Shown here piece by piece: positions 12,365 to 23,213 of a stretch of 64,000 bases of DNA. The stretch comes from Coffea arabica (Eukaryota > Streptophyta > Magnoliopsida > Gentianales > Rubiaceae): assembly GCF_036785885.1 (NCBI RefSeq), contig NC_092323.1:6240501-6304500 (forward strand). The letters run 5' to 3'. Positions within the stretch are counted from its first letter, which is position 1. Every line of letters begins with the position of its first letter. Under the pieces are notes generated by a model, which saw only the letters and a list, made by a program, of their open reading frames with translations, made no database searches and was not told where the DNA came from. A program made the translations under genes and the position numbers.

Positions 12365-13474
12365 CTATGCTTCATCAACTACAGCAGCAGCAGCAGCTTC
12401 TAGCGAAAGCTGCTTTAACCATTCAAACGTACGATGACGTGACAAGGCCTGCTTTCCTGTTTGTTGCTGATCATGCTGCCGTGTCGTCCTCGTCAGACTC
12501 TCCGTCTCTTCTTCTTTTGCATGGGCCTCGTTTGCACCAGCACTTCTCCTCATGCCATTCTCCGCAACCCTCGAATGAATTGGTCCGACCACTGCATTTG
12601 ACGAACATTTGCAGCCGCTGAAGAACACAACCCCGTTTTTATCGAGGAATTTGTGCCTCTTCTTGATCTTGTCCTTTTCCTCAGCTTTGATTCTGCCGGC
12701 GCTACCGCTGCTAATGGTACTGCTTGTGCTATTGCGACTGCCGAAACCGGCGTTCTTACTGTTGTTTCGAAATTTGAGGTCTTGAATTGCAATCTCTGGA
12801 GCTGTCACCAACCCGACCCGGAAAATGCTCCACAGTGTCGAATTTCGGCTGGAATTCATCCCATTCTTGATGCTATTTGAGGAACGAATTTGGGGTTTGG
12901 GACTGGGGTGCGAAAATTGGAAGTGGTTACGAGTTTTGGGTCTAGGCGTGCGATTAATGCACGAGGAGCCCGTCCCCGTCGTGGTGGAAGTGGAACTAGT
13001 TGTACCACTGCTCGAGGAATGGTGACTATTTAAACTGCTACTTCTACTGCTCAGACTCGTGAAGCCAACCGAATAACAGCGATCCATGGACTCGGACCTG
13101 GAAATGCACCTGCTCGTTGTCCGGCTGTCATTTTGCAATTTGGTGATCAAGCCGCTTTCGGAACTGACCGAGTGGCGCAGAGGAAGAATTTGGCCCTGGA
13201 AAAAGACTTCATCAGCTATACACATTTCTGATTCTTTCGACAGAGAATCAGTGGCCAGGGAGGAGCAGAAATTGAATTCCTCTTGAGAATCATGAATGAT
13301 GATGGGTACTGGAGATTCTTTTCTTGATGCTAAGAACTGATTCTCTTCATTGGTGGGAAGGTCAGAAAAAGACAATGCTTCTTCATCTTCCTCCTCTCTT
13401 TCCACAACATGACTATTGCCAACGGGATTGGAATGTCTCCTTGTTTCATCAGCATCAGCGTCGTTTCCACCCAT
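12365..13474 (-). CDS. Ser-rich plant protein resembling membrane-associated kinase regulators (MAKR-like), function unknown, 369 aa
   Basis: One uninterrupted frame of 370 codons; the first true ATG is at 13474 (MGGNDADADETRR). It is an intrinsically disordered plant protein: acidic N-terminus (EEEDEEALSFSDL), a conserved-looking block EEFNFCSS ... CIADEVFFQGQILPLRHS (about 67-102), a long Ser/Thr tract (about 142-170), and a basic stretch KAEEKDKIKKRHKFL. The F-x-F ... ADE-F-x-G-x-I-x-PL arrangement is what I remember from the MAKR/BKI1-like and related families, which bind membranes through Lys/Arg patches and inhibit receptor kinases. That assignment is inference. It has no enzyme motif and no membrane span. 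The C-terminus RTFEWLKQLSLE may form an amphipathic helix. Sequence quality and length favour a real gene. Confidence 0.8.
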   Translation of the reverse strand: MGGNDADADETRRHSNPVGNSHVVEREEEDEEALSFSDLPTNEENQFLASRKESPVPIIIHDSQEEFNFCSSLATDSLSKESEMCIADEVFFQGQILPLRHSVSSESGLITKLQNDSRTTSRCISRSESMDRCYSVGFTSLSSRSSSLNSHHSSSSGTTSSTSTTTGTGSSCINRTPRPKTRNHFQFSHPSPKPQIRSSNSIKNGMNSSRNSTLWSIFRVGLVTAPEIAIQDLKFRNNSKNAGFGSRNSTSSTISSGSAGRIKAEEKDKIKKRHKFLDKNGVVFFSGCKCSSNAVVGPIHSRVAENGMRRSAGANEAHAKEEETESLTRTTRQHDQQQTGKQALSRHRTFEWLKQLSLEAAAAAVVDEA

Positions 13475-16400
13475 CTCCAAATTTGAACAAAGTCAGCAGC
13501 AAATTATGTTGAGATGCAAATTAAAGACGGAAGGAAGAGGACCAACTGGAGGGCAAGGAAGTAAGAAGGAAGAGAAAACTGAAATACTCTACTGCTGGTC
13601 TAAAACAACATGAGTGGAGCAGGGGAACAAATTTATGTAATGTTTTCTTGTTTGGAGGAGAGGAGAGGAGAAGGGGAGGGAAGGGAGAGAAAAGTGTTGT
13701 TAGCGAAGGATACAAATAGAGCCGGCCTTTTTCGCGGGCGTGGCTCGGTTCCTTTGCTCTCTCTTCGCTTTCAAATGATTAGGTGAGAGAACAACAGCAT
13801 CTGCGTTTTCATTCGGTCTTGTGGCCTTGGAGAGAAGAAGTAGGGACACTATCTTTGTAAAAATCGACATTCTATATAATTAGCACGCTAGATGGATGGA
13901 TGCAGTGACATATTAAAAATGTACAAAATTTTGAGAGATTTCCAGGTGAGGGTGGAATTTAAATGATTGAAGCAAAAGTAAAGAGAGATAATTAGATAGG
14001 CTGTCAATTCCAGATTTTGTTGGGTATTTGTCCCATTTGAGCGGGAGAGGGACAGAAACATCTACTTCATGAATGCTAATAATAATATAATATCTTTTCT
14101 TCATTTGTTTTTTCTCAGCCTACTGCCTACCCAAACCAAATGTTGCTTGATCCGCATCGTGCTTTGAAAATCTCATCCATTTATTGGTGCGTAGGAAAGA
14201 TTCAAGAAGATTTGCGTTGCGGAGGTAAGAGAATGAGAGAATATTTCATTCTACAAACTGCCTGCAAATTATATATGAAAGGTCTCGAGTCGGCTGCTTT
14301 AATTAAAGAGACGGGAGTTTTGTGGTACTCGAATATTTTTTTGCTGGAACTTTTTGAATTTTATTTCATGGGAAGCCTGTGAGTGAGCCATTACTTTATA
14401 ACTTTCCTTCTTGTTTATCGTTGCCCAGATCTCAGGCAATGAATAACCAAGAATCATTCTAGAGGTAAAACAATAATCAGGCCGCTTGGGTTGGGGAACC
14501 TTCCTTCCGTTGATTTGTTTTTCTAATGCTCCGGACGTTTTTTTTTTTTTTAATCAATTTCTGGTAAAGAATCAAGGGGAATATATGATGAGCTATTCTG
14601 CATAACATTCATGCCGGATTTCCTGTCTATCTATAGTACGTAGAACCGTACGGGGAGGGAAGCTAAAGTCTAGCATCAAGAACCCTCGAGAAGTCGCAAA
14701 TTTTCTTAAAGGAAGGTAAGAGCCCGATTGATTGAATCGTGAGCTTTTGTATAAAAACTTTGAAATGTACTATTTTCAGACATTTCAAGTCTTTTTTTTT
14801 TTTCTAATAAAAACTCCAACCACTTACTTACAATATTCAATATATGCTCCAAGTTTGGATCATGTAGTACCAATTGAACTTCGAGAAGAGGCAACAAAGA
14901 ATTGATCGTTCGCTGTTTTGTACCAATTAAAAGCGTCTCCTTGTAAATTCCTTCTCTTCACATGTAAATTAACCGCAACTTCGTGATTAACCGGACTGGT
15001 AGGTATCCGCTTCATTTTCGTAGGGATTTTCAGTGTCACTTTTCTAGTATCACTTTTATATTTATGTCAAATGTCTTATTTATTTAACTTGTCATGTATT
15101 ATTTATTTAAATTTTTTCTATTATTACGTGATGATAAGTGAGATTCATACTGAATTTGACGTAAAATGCAATGTGAGGCTGGCTATTAATTATCCGTAAC
15201 TTGGTTGGGGGTAATGCTCTCATTTTCCTTCTTTTTCCCATTTTACAAAGACGTGATCCCTGACGCAGACCAAAAAGAGAAAAGCCACAGAGGGCACTCA
15301 CTACCATTTTTAAAGGGACACACCTAAATATGTAATGTGGATGAGTGATCCATACAATGCCACCAAGTTTAAGTGTTGAACTCACATGATTCCTGGGCAT
15401 GGCGGTGGGCCTGGGCCAATAGATTTCTTTCTGATTCAAGTCGTGATCCACCCAGTTGTCTTGTCATCCACGGTCCTTGAAGAAAATCAATACCATTTCC
15501 CCTTTTTTGATTGTCTTTCCCTTCTCAGGAGAAATAGGGGCGGTAAAACGTAACTCTGATATCCACAAAAGGATTGAGATCGAGAGCTTGCGTTCCACTG
15601 GAGGTGCGCTCAATCCTCACCTCTCAATGTGCCCTTCTATTCCATGGAGCCACCCCATCCCCTCTAATAATAATCCGTCTTTGAGATAAGAAAGATTGCC
15701 ATCTTTATTTCCGTTTTTGTGTCTCATGCTGTCAACATTTTAAGCAGTAAAAAGTAATGCATGGATTTTAAAAAGTTAAAGTGGAGTAATTGTCACCCTT
15801 CTTTTTTACTATTAACTTTTAATTAGTCATTTCAATTGTATGTTATGTTGCAGCCTTCTAAATTGACAATAATACTCCTAATGCGCTACACGTCATCTTC
15901 AGTTATCCTCTCAATCGCCCCTCCTTCAATTCAAATAAATGCCGTACCAAATATAGGTTCGTTTGACAAGTGTGTTTTTTTAGGTGTTTGTCTAAAATTT
16001 TATGTAACTTTACTGTAAAAGTTATAAAAAATTTTTAAAGTTTGTAAATTTTTGAATATTTTGAAATATACAGTTTAAAAATTTTGAAAATTTTTTTGAG
16101 ATTACTGTAACTAAAATTATTTAAAAAATTTGTAGCAAACAAACTTGACCAAAAAACTTGCTTACCAAACAAGGTTATACTTCCAAGGAGAAGAAAACAG
16201 TTAACGACCCTCCCCCAACAAAAAAAAAAAGGAACAAACCCAAAAAGAAAAAAAAGACTAAATCTTTCTTATATTATAGAGCAACCATGAAAAGAAAAAA
16301 GAAAAAAAAATCTAGCTAAGGCTATGTCGTTTCAAAATATGCAACGTAGTTGCGGGCACCGTGAATTGAAGCGAGAACATCTTAAATTAATCAAGTAACG

Positions 16401-16506
16401 TTAGTTTCCGCTTAATAACGCGACAGCAAAGAGAATTCAAGACCTAAGAAATAAGTGTTGAGAAAAATTCTGCTAATAAAAGAGAAAAGGTCCAACTCCA
16501 ACTAGA
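13475..16506. other. Intergenic region, 3 kb
   Basis: It contains the promoter of the MAKR-like gene with a purine/pyrimidine-rich leader at about 13655-13690, and one MITE at 15956-16174. No coding frame with a recognisable domain is seen; 15107-15451 on the minus strand is open but unlike any family I know. Confidence 0.55.
15956..16174. mobile_element. AT-rich MITE (family A, copy 1)
   Basis: The left end GGTTCGTTTGACAAGTGTG pairs imperfectly with the right end (complement begins CCTTGTTTGGTAAGCAAG); the inside is almost all A/T with paired TACTGTAA and TTACAGTA-like motifs. A related copy lies at 21858-22078. No unambiguous target duplication was found. Confidence 0.6.
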
Positions 16507-16755
16507 CTAAGGGACGGCGTGGCGGTTGACGACATTAATGGTGGAAGAAAGCTGAGCAGCAGGGGGTATAGCATCCCCGGTAGGAGCATCAACAGAAGCA
16601 GAAGCACCGCGACCAGGTTGAGGTTGGAGGTGTCCCTGGGTCCCATACCCCTGCTGCTTGTAATCCTCCAAGTCCTTGTACTGCGTGTAGGGACTAGTAT
16701 TCACCGGCAGCCCTTCCAACTTCCCTCCCTTCTCTTCCTTGTCTTTCCTCTCCAT
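16507..16755 (-). CDS. PM41-like seed maturation protein (small LEA-type), 82 aa
   Basis: The frame is open upstream to 16998, but homologous proteins begin near MERKDKEEKGGKLEGLP, so I choose the ATG at 16755. Small hydrophilic proteins with LEGLPxxTSPYxxYxDLEDYK and GYGTQGHLQPxPGRG, ending in NRxxVP, are known to me as seed maturation protein PM41 (Arabidopsis At2g21820 type). They accumulate in late embryogenesis; the molecular role is not established, though desiccation protection is assumed. The whole protein is polar with no Cys or membrane segment. An ACGT-core motif (TGACGTGT, 16948-16955), of the kind bound by ABA-responsive bZIP factors, lies about 195 bp upstream. A spliced upstream start cannot be excluded. 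Confidence 0.72.
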   Translation of the reverse strand: MERKDKEEKGGKLEGLPVNTSPYTQYKDLEDYKQQGYGTQGHLQPQPGRGASASVDAPTGDAIPPAAQLSSTINVVNRHAVP

Positions 16756-18419
16756 TTTGCCCTCCACCTTTATTATTATCACTTCTATCTGCCAAAAAAA
16801 AAAATTTACTTTTTTCTGTCGAATTTTTCCGGGCTTCAGATTGATATAGCTGATCAGTAGGTGGATTGTTCTTTGATTGATTTTGTGAATTCGAGGAATT
16901 CGTATTATATGATTTCTCCATTTCGGTCTGCGGTTGCCACGAGTCATTGACGTGTTAGCTGTTGAGGAAAGGGAGGCTAGGGTCATGTTGAGCCGCAAAT
17001 TCCACCGGGGGAATGCTTCTTGGTCTTTGCATCTGCACTAGTCCGAGCATTTGGTTTGGACATTAACCCAAATTTTCGGGGCTCCTGAAACGTACTTGTA
17101 TGGATTTCTGTATCTGGCCCAAAAATACAGAGAGGTGTTTGCGGCTGTTTCAGGGTTTCGTCCGTATCATTTTGGGCCCTGTTATTTCCTGTTTGGAATA
17201 TATCCAAAGACCAAAATCCACCCCCCACCCCAAAAAAAAAACGTAGAATACACAGAACAAGAGGGAAATGACAGCCACTTTAAATGCTCGGAACTTTCTC
17301 CTGCAATGCTACAATTATTACTGCATTTTTCTAGTACTTCTTTTTGTTCCGTAAAAGATAAAATGCAATAAAGAGGAACAGGATAGATCCCACAAATTAA
17401 TTTGTTGAATTCGTTTCAAAGGAGGGAGAAGCAATGAGGAGCGGGCTCAATTCTTTATTGACATTATCATGCCAGCTTCAGCCCACATCGTTTTGTTTCT
17501 CTCTCCTTCGTGCCCAGTAAAAGACAAGATTCAAGTCACCATGATTGTGATCCTTTTGTTTTTATGATCATCCTTCATGCTAGTGCATACTCTTATCTGC
17601 TTCTATAGAAAAATAGACTAGTTCCTAATTACTAGTTCTACTTCTGCAACTAAGTAATTACTAGTAATTAGTGTGCCGTGACCCCATGAACCCCATCCAA
17701 TAATCGTGTGGTAATCGCATCCACAATTTCAGATGATGAAGTCCCTTTCGGCTTTCCATTGAAAATTATATCGCACCAGAATCCAAAATGAATCTTCCAA
17801 ACCAATATCTACCGTCCAATCAAATTGTTACAATATCTTTTTCAAGTTTATGCAGTTCCAAACCTCCAATGTCAAAATACACACTGCTGTCATGTTATTT
17901 TCCTTGACGTCGTTTTAAGATTTGTGAAAATATTGGAATCAAATGCATGTACAGTTTGGCAGACAAACGGAATGATAGATGCAGACTTTCAAGAAATTCT
18001 CTGTTTGGACAGAGTGTTATTTGAAATAATTACTGTATTACTTTTTATAACGTGATGTATGTGAGATAAAAAAATGAGTTAAAAAATATGTCTATAATGC
18101 AAGTAAAATATTATTTAAAAAAAGGGTATCCAAACAATTCATTTTTATTTTTCGATCGATAAACGTTGAAGTGAAAAAAAAAAAAAAAAAAAAAACAACT
18201 GTACACCTTCCCGGTTTATACTTGTGATGATGATGCAAAGTTTGCTACCTCCCGCAGAACAACATCAAATCAAACTGTAATAAATGCGCAAAACAAAGAG
18301 AATTTATAATCATAACTTAACAGAAACTAGTAAAACGAACTAGGCTCACAGCCCCTTTGAGCAAAGCCTAGCAATTCACCATTCATGTAACCTGTGCTGT
18401 CCTCTTTTTAGTCTCTAGC
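16756..18419. other. Intergenic region, 1.7 kb
   Basis: It holds the PM41-like promoter/leader and the 3' flank of the subtilase gene. A MITE relic lies at about 18001-18140 and an A run at 18175-18195. Nothing else is recognised. Confidence 0.55.
18001..18140. mobile_element. MITE relic of the GTTTGGATA / TATCCAAAC type
   Basis: CTGTTTGGACAGAG at the left and GGTATCCAAACAATTC at the right are imperfect inverted ends about 140 bp apart, enclosing text with GATGTATGTGAGATAAAAA, which I associate with a common dicot MITE family. Boundaries are approximate. Confidence 0.5.
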
Positions 18420-20762
18420 TTATATCCAGCTAATGACCACAGGGCTCCCCACAACATGTTTCCCATCTGACCACTCTATTCTACCAAACTCGTTAGTATT
18501 AGATGGCATTGAAGTTGCACTGAACGTCACCGTATACGACTTCTTCTCGTATGCTTTTGTGAAAGTTAATGTATCGGGTTCCACCGTAATCTTAACTGCT
18601 GGACTTGTCGTCGAGATTGAAACCTTGTACGTACTTCCTCCGGAGCCTCCCCCAACGTTGGTAAGCGTCCTCGTGTGCTTAACTACGCTCTTGCTCCCGC
18701 CGCCGCTGCTGGAACCACCGCCACCCCCAATCACTTGAGTCTGCAGCGACACCGAAAATGAAGGGTAGTTGAAATCCCCGATGCTGTAGGTTTTACCGGC
18801 ACCACAGCTGTAATTCCGCCTGGCGACGCCTTGAATTTGCATGGACGTGTAATTTAATGCGCATAGGAAATTGAGATAATCCTCGGTGGTCAGATCATAG
18901 ACGAGTCCCGGGTTGAGGGCTGCGACGGGGTTCACATGCCCTGCTCCATGATCGTACGGTGTCGATGCCTTTCCGGTGGAGACATCTATCAGCTTCTTAC
19001 CGCCGTTTTTGTAAGCGGTGTAGGCCGTGGTCATGAGAGCCGAGCGGATGGCGGCTGGGCTCCAGTCTGGGTGCGCCCCCTTGACAAACGCCGCCAAGCC
19101 GCTCACGTGTGGGCACGACATTGAGGTGCCGGAGATTATGTTGAACTCCACGCGCCTCGGGTCCTCTGCCAATCCGGTGGGGCCCACCGCCCCGGTCCAC
19201 CCTGCTATTATATTCACACCTGGAGCTATCAGGTCCGGCTTCAAGATATCAGGGGTGATTGCATTTGGTCCCCTCGAGCTAAATGCAGCTACCACCGGCG
19301 ACGGTTCGATCCCCACCTTTGTGCCCTCAAAAAGAATCGTCGCCGTTGGATTAGCATCCGACAATACATAATCTCTAATCGCGTCTCCTGATTTCTGACC
19401 CACTGTGCTGGCCGGGAGCAAATGGGCATCCGCCACCAGCTCCTCACCGTTGGCGGCGGTATTGGCCAAAACCATCCCGGCCCCACCAGCTCCTTTCACC
19501 ACAGCGCCCTTTTGGACCCTAGGATTGATCCCACGGTCGCACAGGACAATTTTACCCTTAACTTTCTCAGGGATTAACGTGCCGGTCATGCAGAGATTCC
19601 CATTGGTGGAATTGCTAGCGTTCCCTGCATAGACAAAAGGCAGCAGCTTAGCGGGCAACGAGTCACCTTTGTAAAGCGAAACTCCAGAGAAATTCTGGCC
19701 GTTGCCCAGGCTGACATACGCCGGGAAGTCTCGGTCCAAAGTTCCGGCACCTACGGTGGTAATCCAGGGTGCCAAGTTGGACAGAGTATAAGCACTGGGT
19801 CCCGCATTTCCAGCTGAACAGGACACGAAAATTCCCTTCTCCATTGCTGAAAATGCTCCAATAGCAACACTGTCTCTGTAGTAGTCGGCGGTGCCGCCGC
19901 CCAGAGACAAAGACAAGATATTTACATTGTCTGCGATGGCCCCGTCTATGGCGGCCAATATATCCGAGCTAAAGCAGCCCCCAATCCAGCAAACTTTGTA
20001 TACAGCAACTCTGGCACGATGGGCCATCCCACGAGCCGAACCGGATGCATACCCGAAAAGGCTAGCTCCGCCTACGATTGCTCCAGCAGCCGTGGTGGAC
20101 GTGTGGGTGCCGTGGCCGTCGTCGTCTCTAGGAGATTTTGATTCTTTCGTAACATCAATTGGGCCGAGAGTCGCCTCATAGCCGGTTGAAAAATACCTCG
20201 CTCCAATCAACTTCTTATTGCAATGATTGGAAGTGAAGTTGGTCCCCGTCTCACAAGCTCCTTTCCAAGAAGCAGGTACGGGCCCCATCCCGGTGTCATC
20301 GAAGCTCTTGCTTTCGGGCCAGACGCCGGTGTCTAAGACGGCGACGATGACATCACTTTCCGAATCTGACTCCGGGAACAAGTTAGCACTCTGTTCGAGT
20401 CCTAAAAACGTAGGAGTGCGAGTTGTGTGGAGCTCGTACTTAACCTCTGGCAAAACATAGAGGATTCCAGGTTGATCCTGGAGGGATTTGGCTTCTTGGG
20501 CTGTAAGTCTAGTGGCGAACCCGTGAATCGCGTTGTTGTAAGTGTACAACATCTCCGCTGATTCGGAAACCGATTTCAGCGACGAGTCGTACCAGCGAGT
20601 ATGGTCATCGAAACTCGCTGGCATTTGGGATTTCGCCACATGAATTATGTAGGTATTCTTTTTCTGCTGTACAGCGGATGCTGCCACGGAGACACGGCAG
20701 ACACCCAGAAACACAAGAAAAGTCACTACTAGAAACAATCTCGAGAACTTAAGATCTCCCAT
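18420..20762 (-). CDS. SBT1.7: Subtilisin-like serine protease, SBT1.7/ARA12 type, 780 aa, intronless
   Basis: The start is the ATG at 20762 (MGDLKFSRLF): a TATA box lies at 20816-20823 and the frame upstream has no other ATG. Order: signal peptide (about 1-30), inhibitor I9 prodomain (about 38-113), mature start near TRTPTFLGL, S8 catalytic domain with Asp144 (VLDTGVWPESK), His217 (DDDGHGTH), oxyanion Asn319 (SAGNAGPS) and Ser547 (SGTSMSCPH), a protease-associated insertion at about 370-480 and a fibronectin-III-like C-terminus. Secreted SBT1.7 in Arabidopsis releases seed-coat mucilage by acting on pectin methylesterases; the same role here is inference. Lack of introns is normal for SBT1 genes. 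The glycine-rich run at 679-690 is longer than in Arabidopsis as I recall it. Several N-x-S/T sites support secretion. Confidence 0.96.
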   Translation of the reverse strand: MGDLKFSRLFLVVTFLVFLGVCRVSVAASAVQQKKNTYIIHVAKSQMPASFDDHTRWYDSSLKSVSESAEMLYTYNNAIHGFATRLTAQEAKSLQDQPGILYVLPEVKYELHTTRTPTFLGLEQSANLFPESDSESDVIVAVLDTGVWPESKSFDDTGMGPVPASWKGACETGTNFTSNHCNKKLIGARYFSTGYEATLGPIDVTKESKSPRDDDGHGTHTSTTAAGAIVGGASLFGYASGSARGMAHRARVAVYKVCWIGGCFSSDILAAIDGAIADNVNILSLSLGGGTADYYRDSVAIGAFSAMEKGIFVSCSAGNAGPSAYTLSNLAPWITTVGAGTLDRDFPAYVSLGNGQNFSGVSLYKGDSLPAKLLPFVYAGNASNSTNGNLCMTGTLIPEKVKGKIVLCDRGINPRVQKGAVVKGAGGAGMVLANTAANGEELVADAHLLPASTVGQKSGDAIRDYVLSDANPTATILFEGTKVGIEPSPVVAAFSSRGPNAITPDILKPDLIAPGVNIIAGWTGAVGPTGLAEDPRRVEFNIISGTSMSCPHVSGLAAFVKGAHPDWSPAAIRSALMTTAYTAYKNGGKKLIDVSTGKASTPYDHGAGHVNPVAALNPGLVYDLTTEDYLNFLCALNYTSMQIQGVARRNYSCGAGKTYSIGDFNYPSFSVSLQTQVIGGGGGSSSGGGSKSVVKHTRTLTNVGGGSGGSTYKVSISTTSPAVKITVEPDTLTFTKAYEKKSYTVTFSATSMPSNTNEFGRIEWSDGKHVVGSPVVISWI

Positions 20763-20815
20763 ATTTTCGTTTGTGGGTTGGCAAGAGAAGAATGGAGGAG
20801 GAGGGATCGAGAGAG

Positions 20816-20823
20816 TTATATAG
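20816..20823 (-). promoter_or_regulatory. TATA box of the SBT1.7-like gene
   Basis: On the minus strand this reads CTATATAA, 54-61 bp upstream of the ATG at 20762. It implies a leader of about 25-30 nt and argues against translation starting further upstream. Confidence 0.7.
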
Positions 20824-21857
20824 AGTGGGCTTAGTGGAGGTGTGAAGCTGAATTCATGCACAAACAGAGGCTTGGGAGAGCTCAGTGAAGGACAATTGGG
20901 TGATGAGTGGGGACGGTGGACCTTTGTCTAGTTATGGATATGATTGCAAGGACACGCACAAACAAAAACAAAAGGAGATCAAGCCAGCTCTCCAGCTACT
21001 AGCTAAGGAGCGAGAATGAATGAGTGAGTGATCGAAGAGAAAGGGAAATGACTGATATAGTGATATCATGAATATATGAATTGTTTCATCATTTGGGTAA
21101 TATAGTACTTACCAGTTGAGAGAACTATTACTTGCTGGAGCGCAGCAGTAGGAGCATATTATTAGCTCTTGGTCTCTGTCACGTGTGTGCAGGGGTTGTG
21201 TTGATCGATAATTGATGCTCTTTCACTCATTTAGCCTGTCAGTAGTACTGATCCTAAATGGAGAATTCCTTTCTCCTTTTTTTTTTAATCTTTAATAGTG
21301 CTTTTTCTAAGTCTGTTGCAGAATGCAGAAGAAAGAGAAGACAGTGGGAGATAGGTGGAAAAATAAAGCAGGTCTTTGAATTCGCTACTGCGAGCCATGG
21401 GAACAAGGAAGTAATGCCCACACTATTCTGTTTTCCACGCTTTATTTACTTGCATTTGACCATTGCTGCAAACACTGGGCCATAGCCAGTTGCCAGTGCC
21501 AGTAGTCCAATTGAAGATGATAAATTTCTTCACCAACATCGTCTTCCATTGGTCTTTTTCTTTTTCTTTTTCTTTTTTGTTTTGTCGCTAGCCGACCGAA
21601 AACACGGTGGAAGAAAGCCACTAAAAATGACAAATCATAAATAACAATCAGTGAAAATTAAGGTTTGAATTCTTAATCTTTCATCAATAATTAATACTTT
21701 TTAAGTCTTGATAGTAATCAAGAGACCAAATGGCTGTTAGCGTCTTTCATTGGTCAATGGAGGTTATTATACTCTTTTTGTCTTTCTTGATTGGTGAATC
21801 AGGGGATAGTAACAGTAACACTTAATAATCCCTGGGGGTGGGTTGGGGGGTAGGATT

Positions 21858-22078
21858 CTTAATGACAAGTGAGTTTTTTAGGTGTTTGTGTAAAACTTTA
21901 ATGTAATTTATTGTACAAGTTGTAGGAAAAAATTTTAAAATATGTAAATTTTTTTTTTTATATATTTTAAAGTATATAGTTTAAAAATTTTGAAAAGTTT
22001 TTTGATATTATTATAAATAAAATTATTAAAAAAACTTGTAACAGATAAATTTGGCCAAAAACTTACTTGTCAAACATG
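21858..22078. mobile_element. AT-rich MITE (family A, copy 2)
   Basis: Left GACAAGTGAGTTTTT and right AAACTTACTTGTCAAAC are inverted. Internal text closely follows the copy at 15956-16174 (shared AGGTGTTTGTxTAAAA and TAGTTTAAAAATTTTGAAAA). Confidence 0.6.
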
Positions 22079-22178
22079 TTCTGGTTCCTGTGTGAAAAAG
22101 GTAGCAGTATACTACAACAAGAAGGCCAAATAATAAGAAGCAAAGCGGGTAAAACTAGTAGAACTACAATAAAAAATA

Positions 22179-22614
22179 GGGTTAAAAACAAAAAAGCCCC
22201 CTGTGATAAGCCTAATACACAGAAAAGCCCCCCATGGTTTCAAAATATACAACACGACCCCTCATGCTTTGAACTAAATTGTAAAGGTGACGGAATCCGT
22301 TAAACTTAACGGAAATGACTTATTGGAATCTAAAAAAAATTTTTTATACCTAATTTTTATCAAATATACCTATTCTATCCCTTAACTCTCAATTCTCTCT
22401 ACTTAGAAAATAAAATAAATGATTTTTTTGAGCTGTCTTTTGTTTAATTATGTAAGGGTATTTTTGTCATTTTGACCATTTCCGTTAAGTTTAACGGATT
22501 CCGTCACCTTTACAATTTAGTTCAAAGCATGAGGGGTCGTGTTGTATATTTTGAAACCATAGGGGGCTTTTCTGTGTATTAGGCTTATCACAGGGATTTT
22601 TTTGTTTTTAACCC
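22179..22614. mobile_element. 436-bp Mutator-type fold-back MITE with exact 9-bp target duplication
   Basis: Two arms of about 138 bp (22179-22317 and 22477-22614) are nearly perfect inverted copies beginning GGGTTAAAAACAAAAAA. The 9-mer TAAAAAATA flanks both sides exactly (22170-22178 and 22615-22623). A 9-bp duplication with long terminal inverted repeats is the signature of Mutator-like elements. There is no transposase, so it is non-autonomous. Confidence 0.92.
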
Positions 22615-23213
22615 TAAAAAATATCTTGAATATTACGTCTAGTGGTTCACGGGTTTATAGAAACTGTATGTGGTTATTGTCCACAAGGACAGACAGATAG
22701 ACGGTGGGTGAGAGACGCTTATGCTTCAACCAACTCAACTCAACTTCCCTGATAGAAACTGTGATGATAAATCAACTTCCCTGAGTTCCCTCGCCGCTTT
22801 GTGTTCGATTTTGGGGGTCGTGGATAAATCACCTTGGGTTCCATTTGGTGCAAAATTCAATTTTAATTAAACCCGTCTCATGCGAACCTCTCGAACAAGC
22901 AATCAAGACCAGCTTAATTCGGTACTCGTGAGTTAATTGAACTTTTGAATATACTTTCACTTTTCAATAACCGACACGCACGTATTTGCTAAAACTAAGT
23001 AAAGCAAAATAGCAAATTTTACCATAATCAAACTCGAGCTGGATAAGGCACGATTGCGCATTCCTAATTGAGCTATGCCTGCCGAGCATAATCTAATTGA
23101 AATAATCAAATTCATAATTTTGATGCAGAATTAATGCATGTTACAATAGCTACCCAATAAATGAATAATTTTCGGCTAAAATCTATCTCGAGTCGATTGC
23201 TCTCTAATCATCT

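Noticed and set aside
16519-16860. Plus-strand open frame over the PM41-like gene
   Set aside because: Antisense to a well-matching minus-strand reading; translation is low complexity.
18433-20460. Several open frames on both strands within the subtilase gene
   Set aside because: All are shadows of the 780-codon subtilase frame with its intact catalytic residues.
20762-20861. Upstream extension of the subtilase reading frame
   Set aside because: It starts with GTG, lies upstream of the TATA box and lacks any in-frame ATG.
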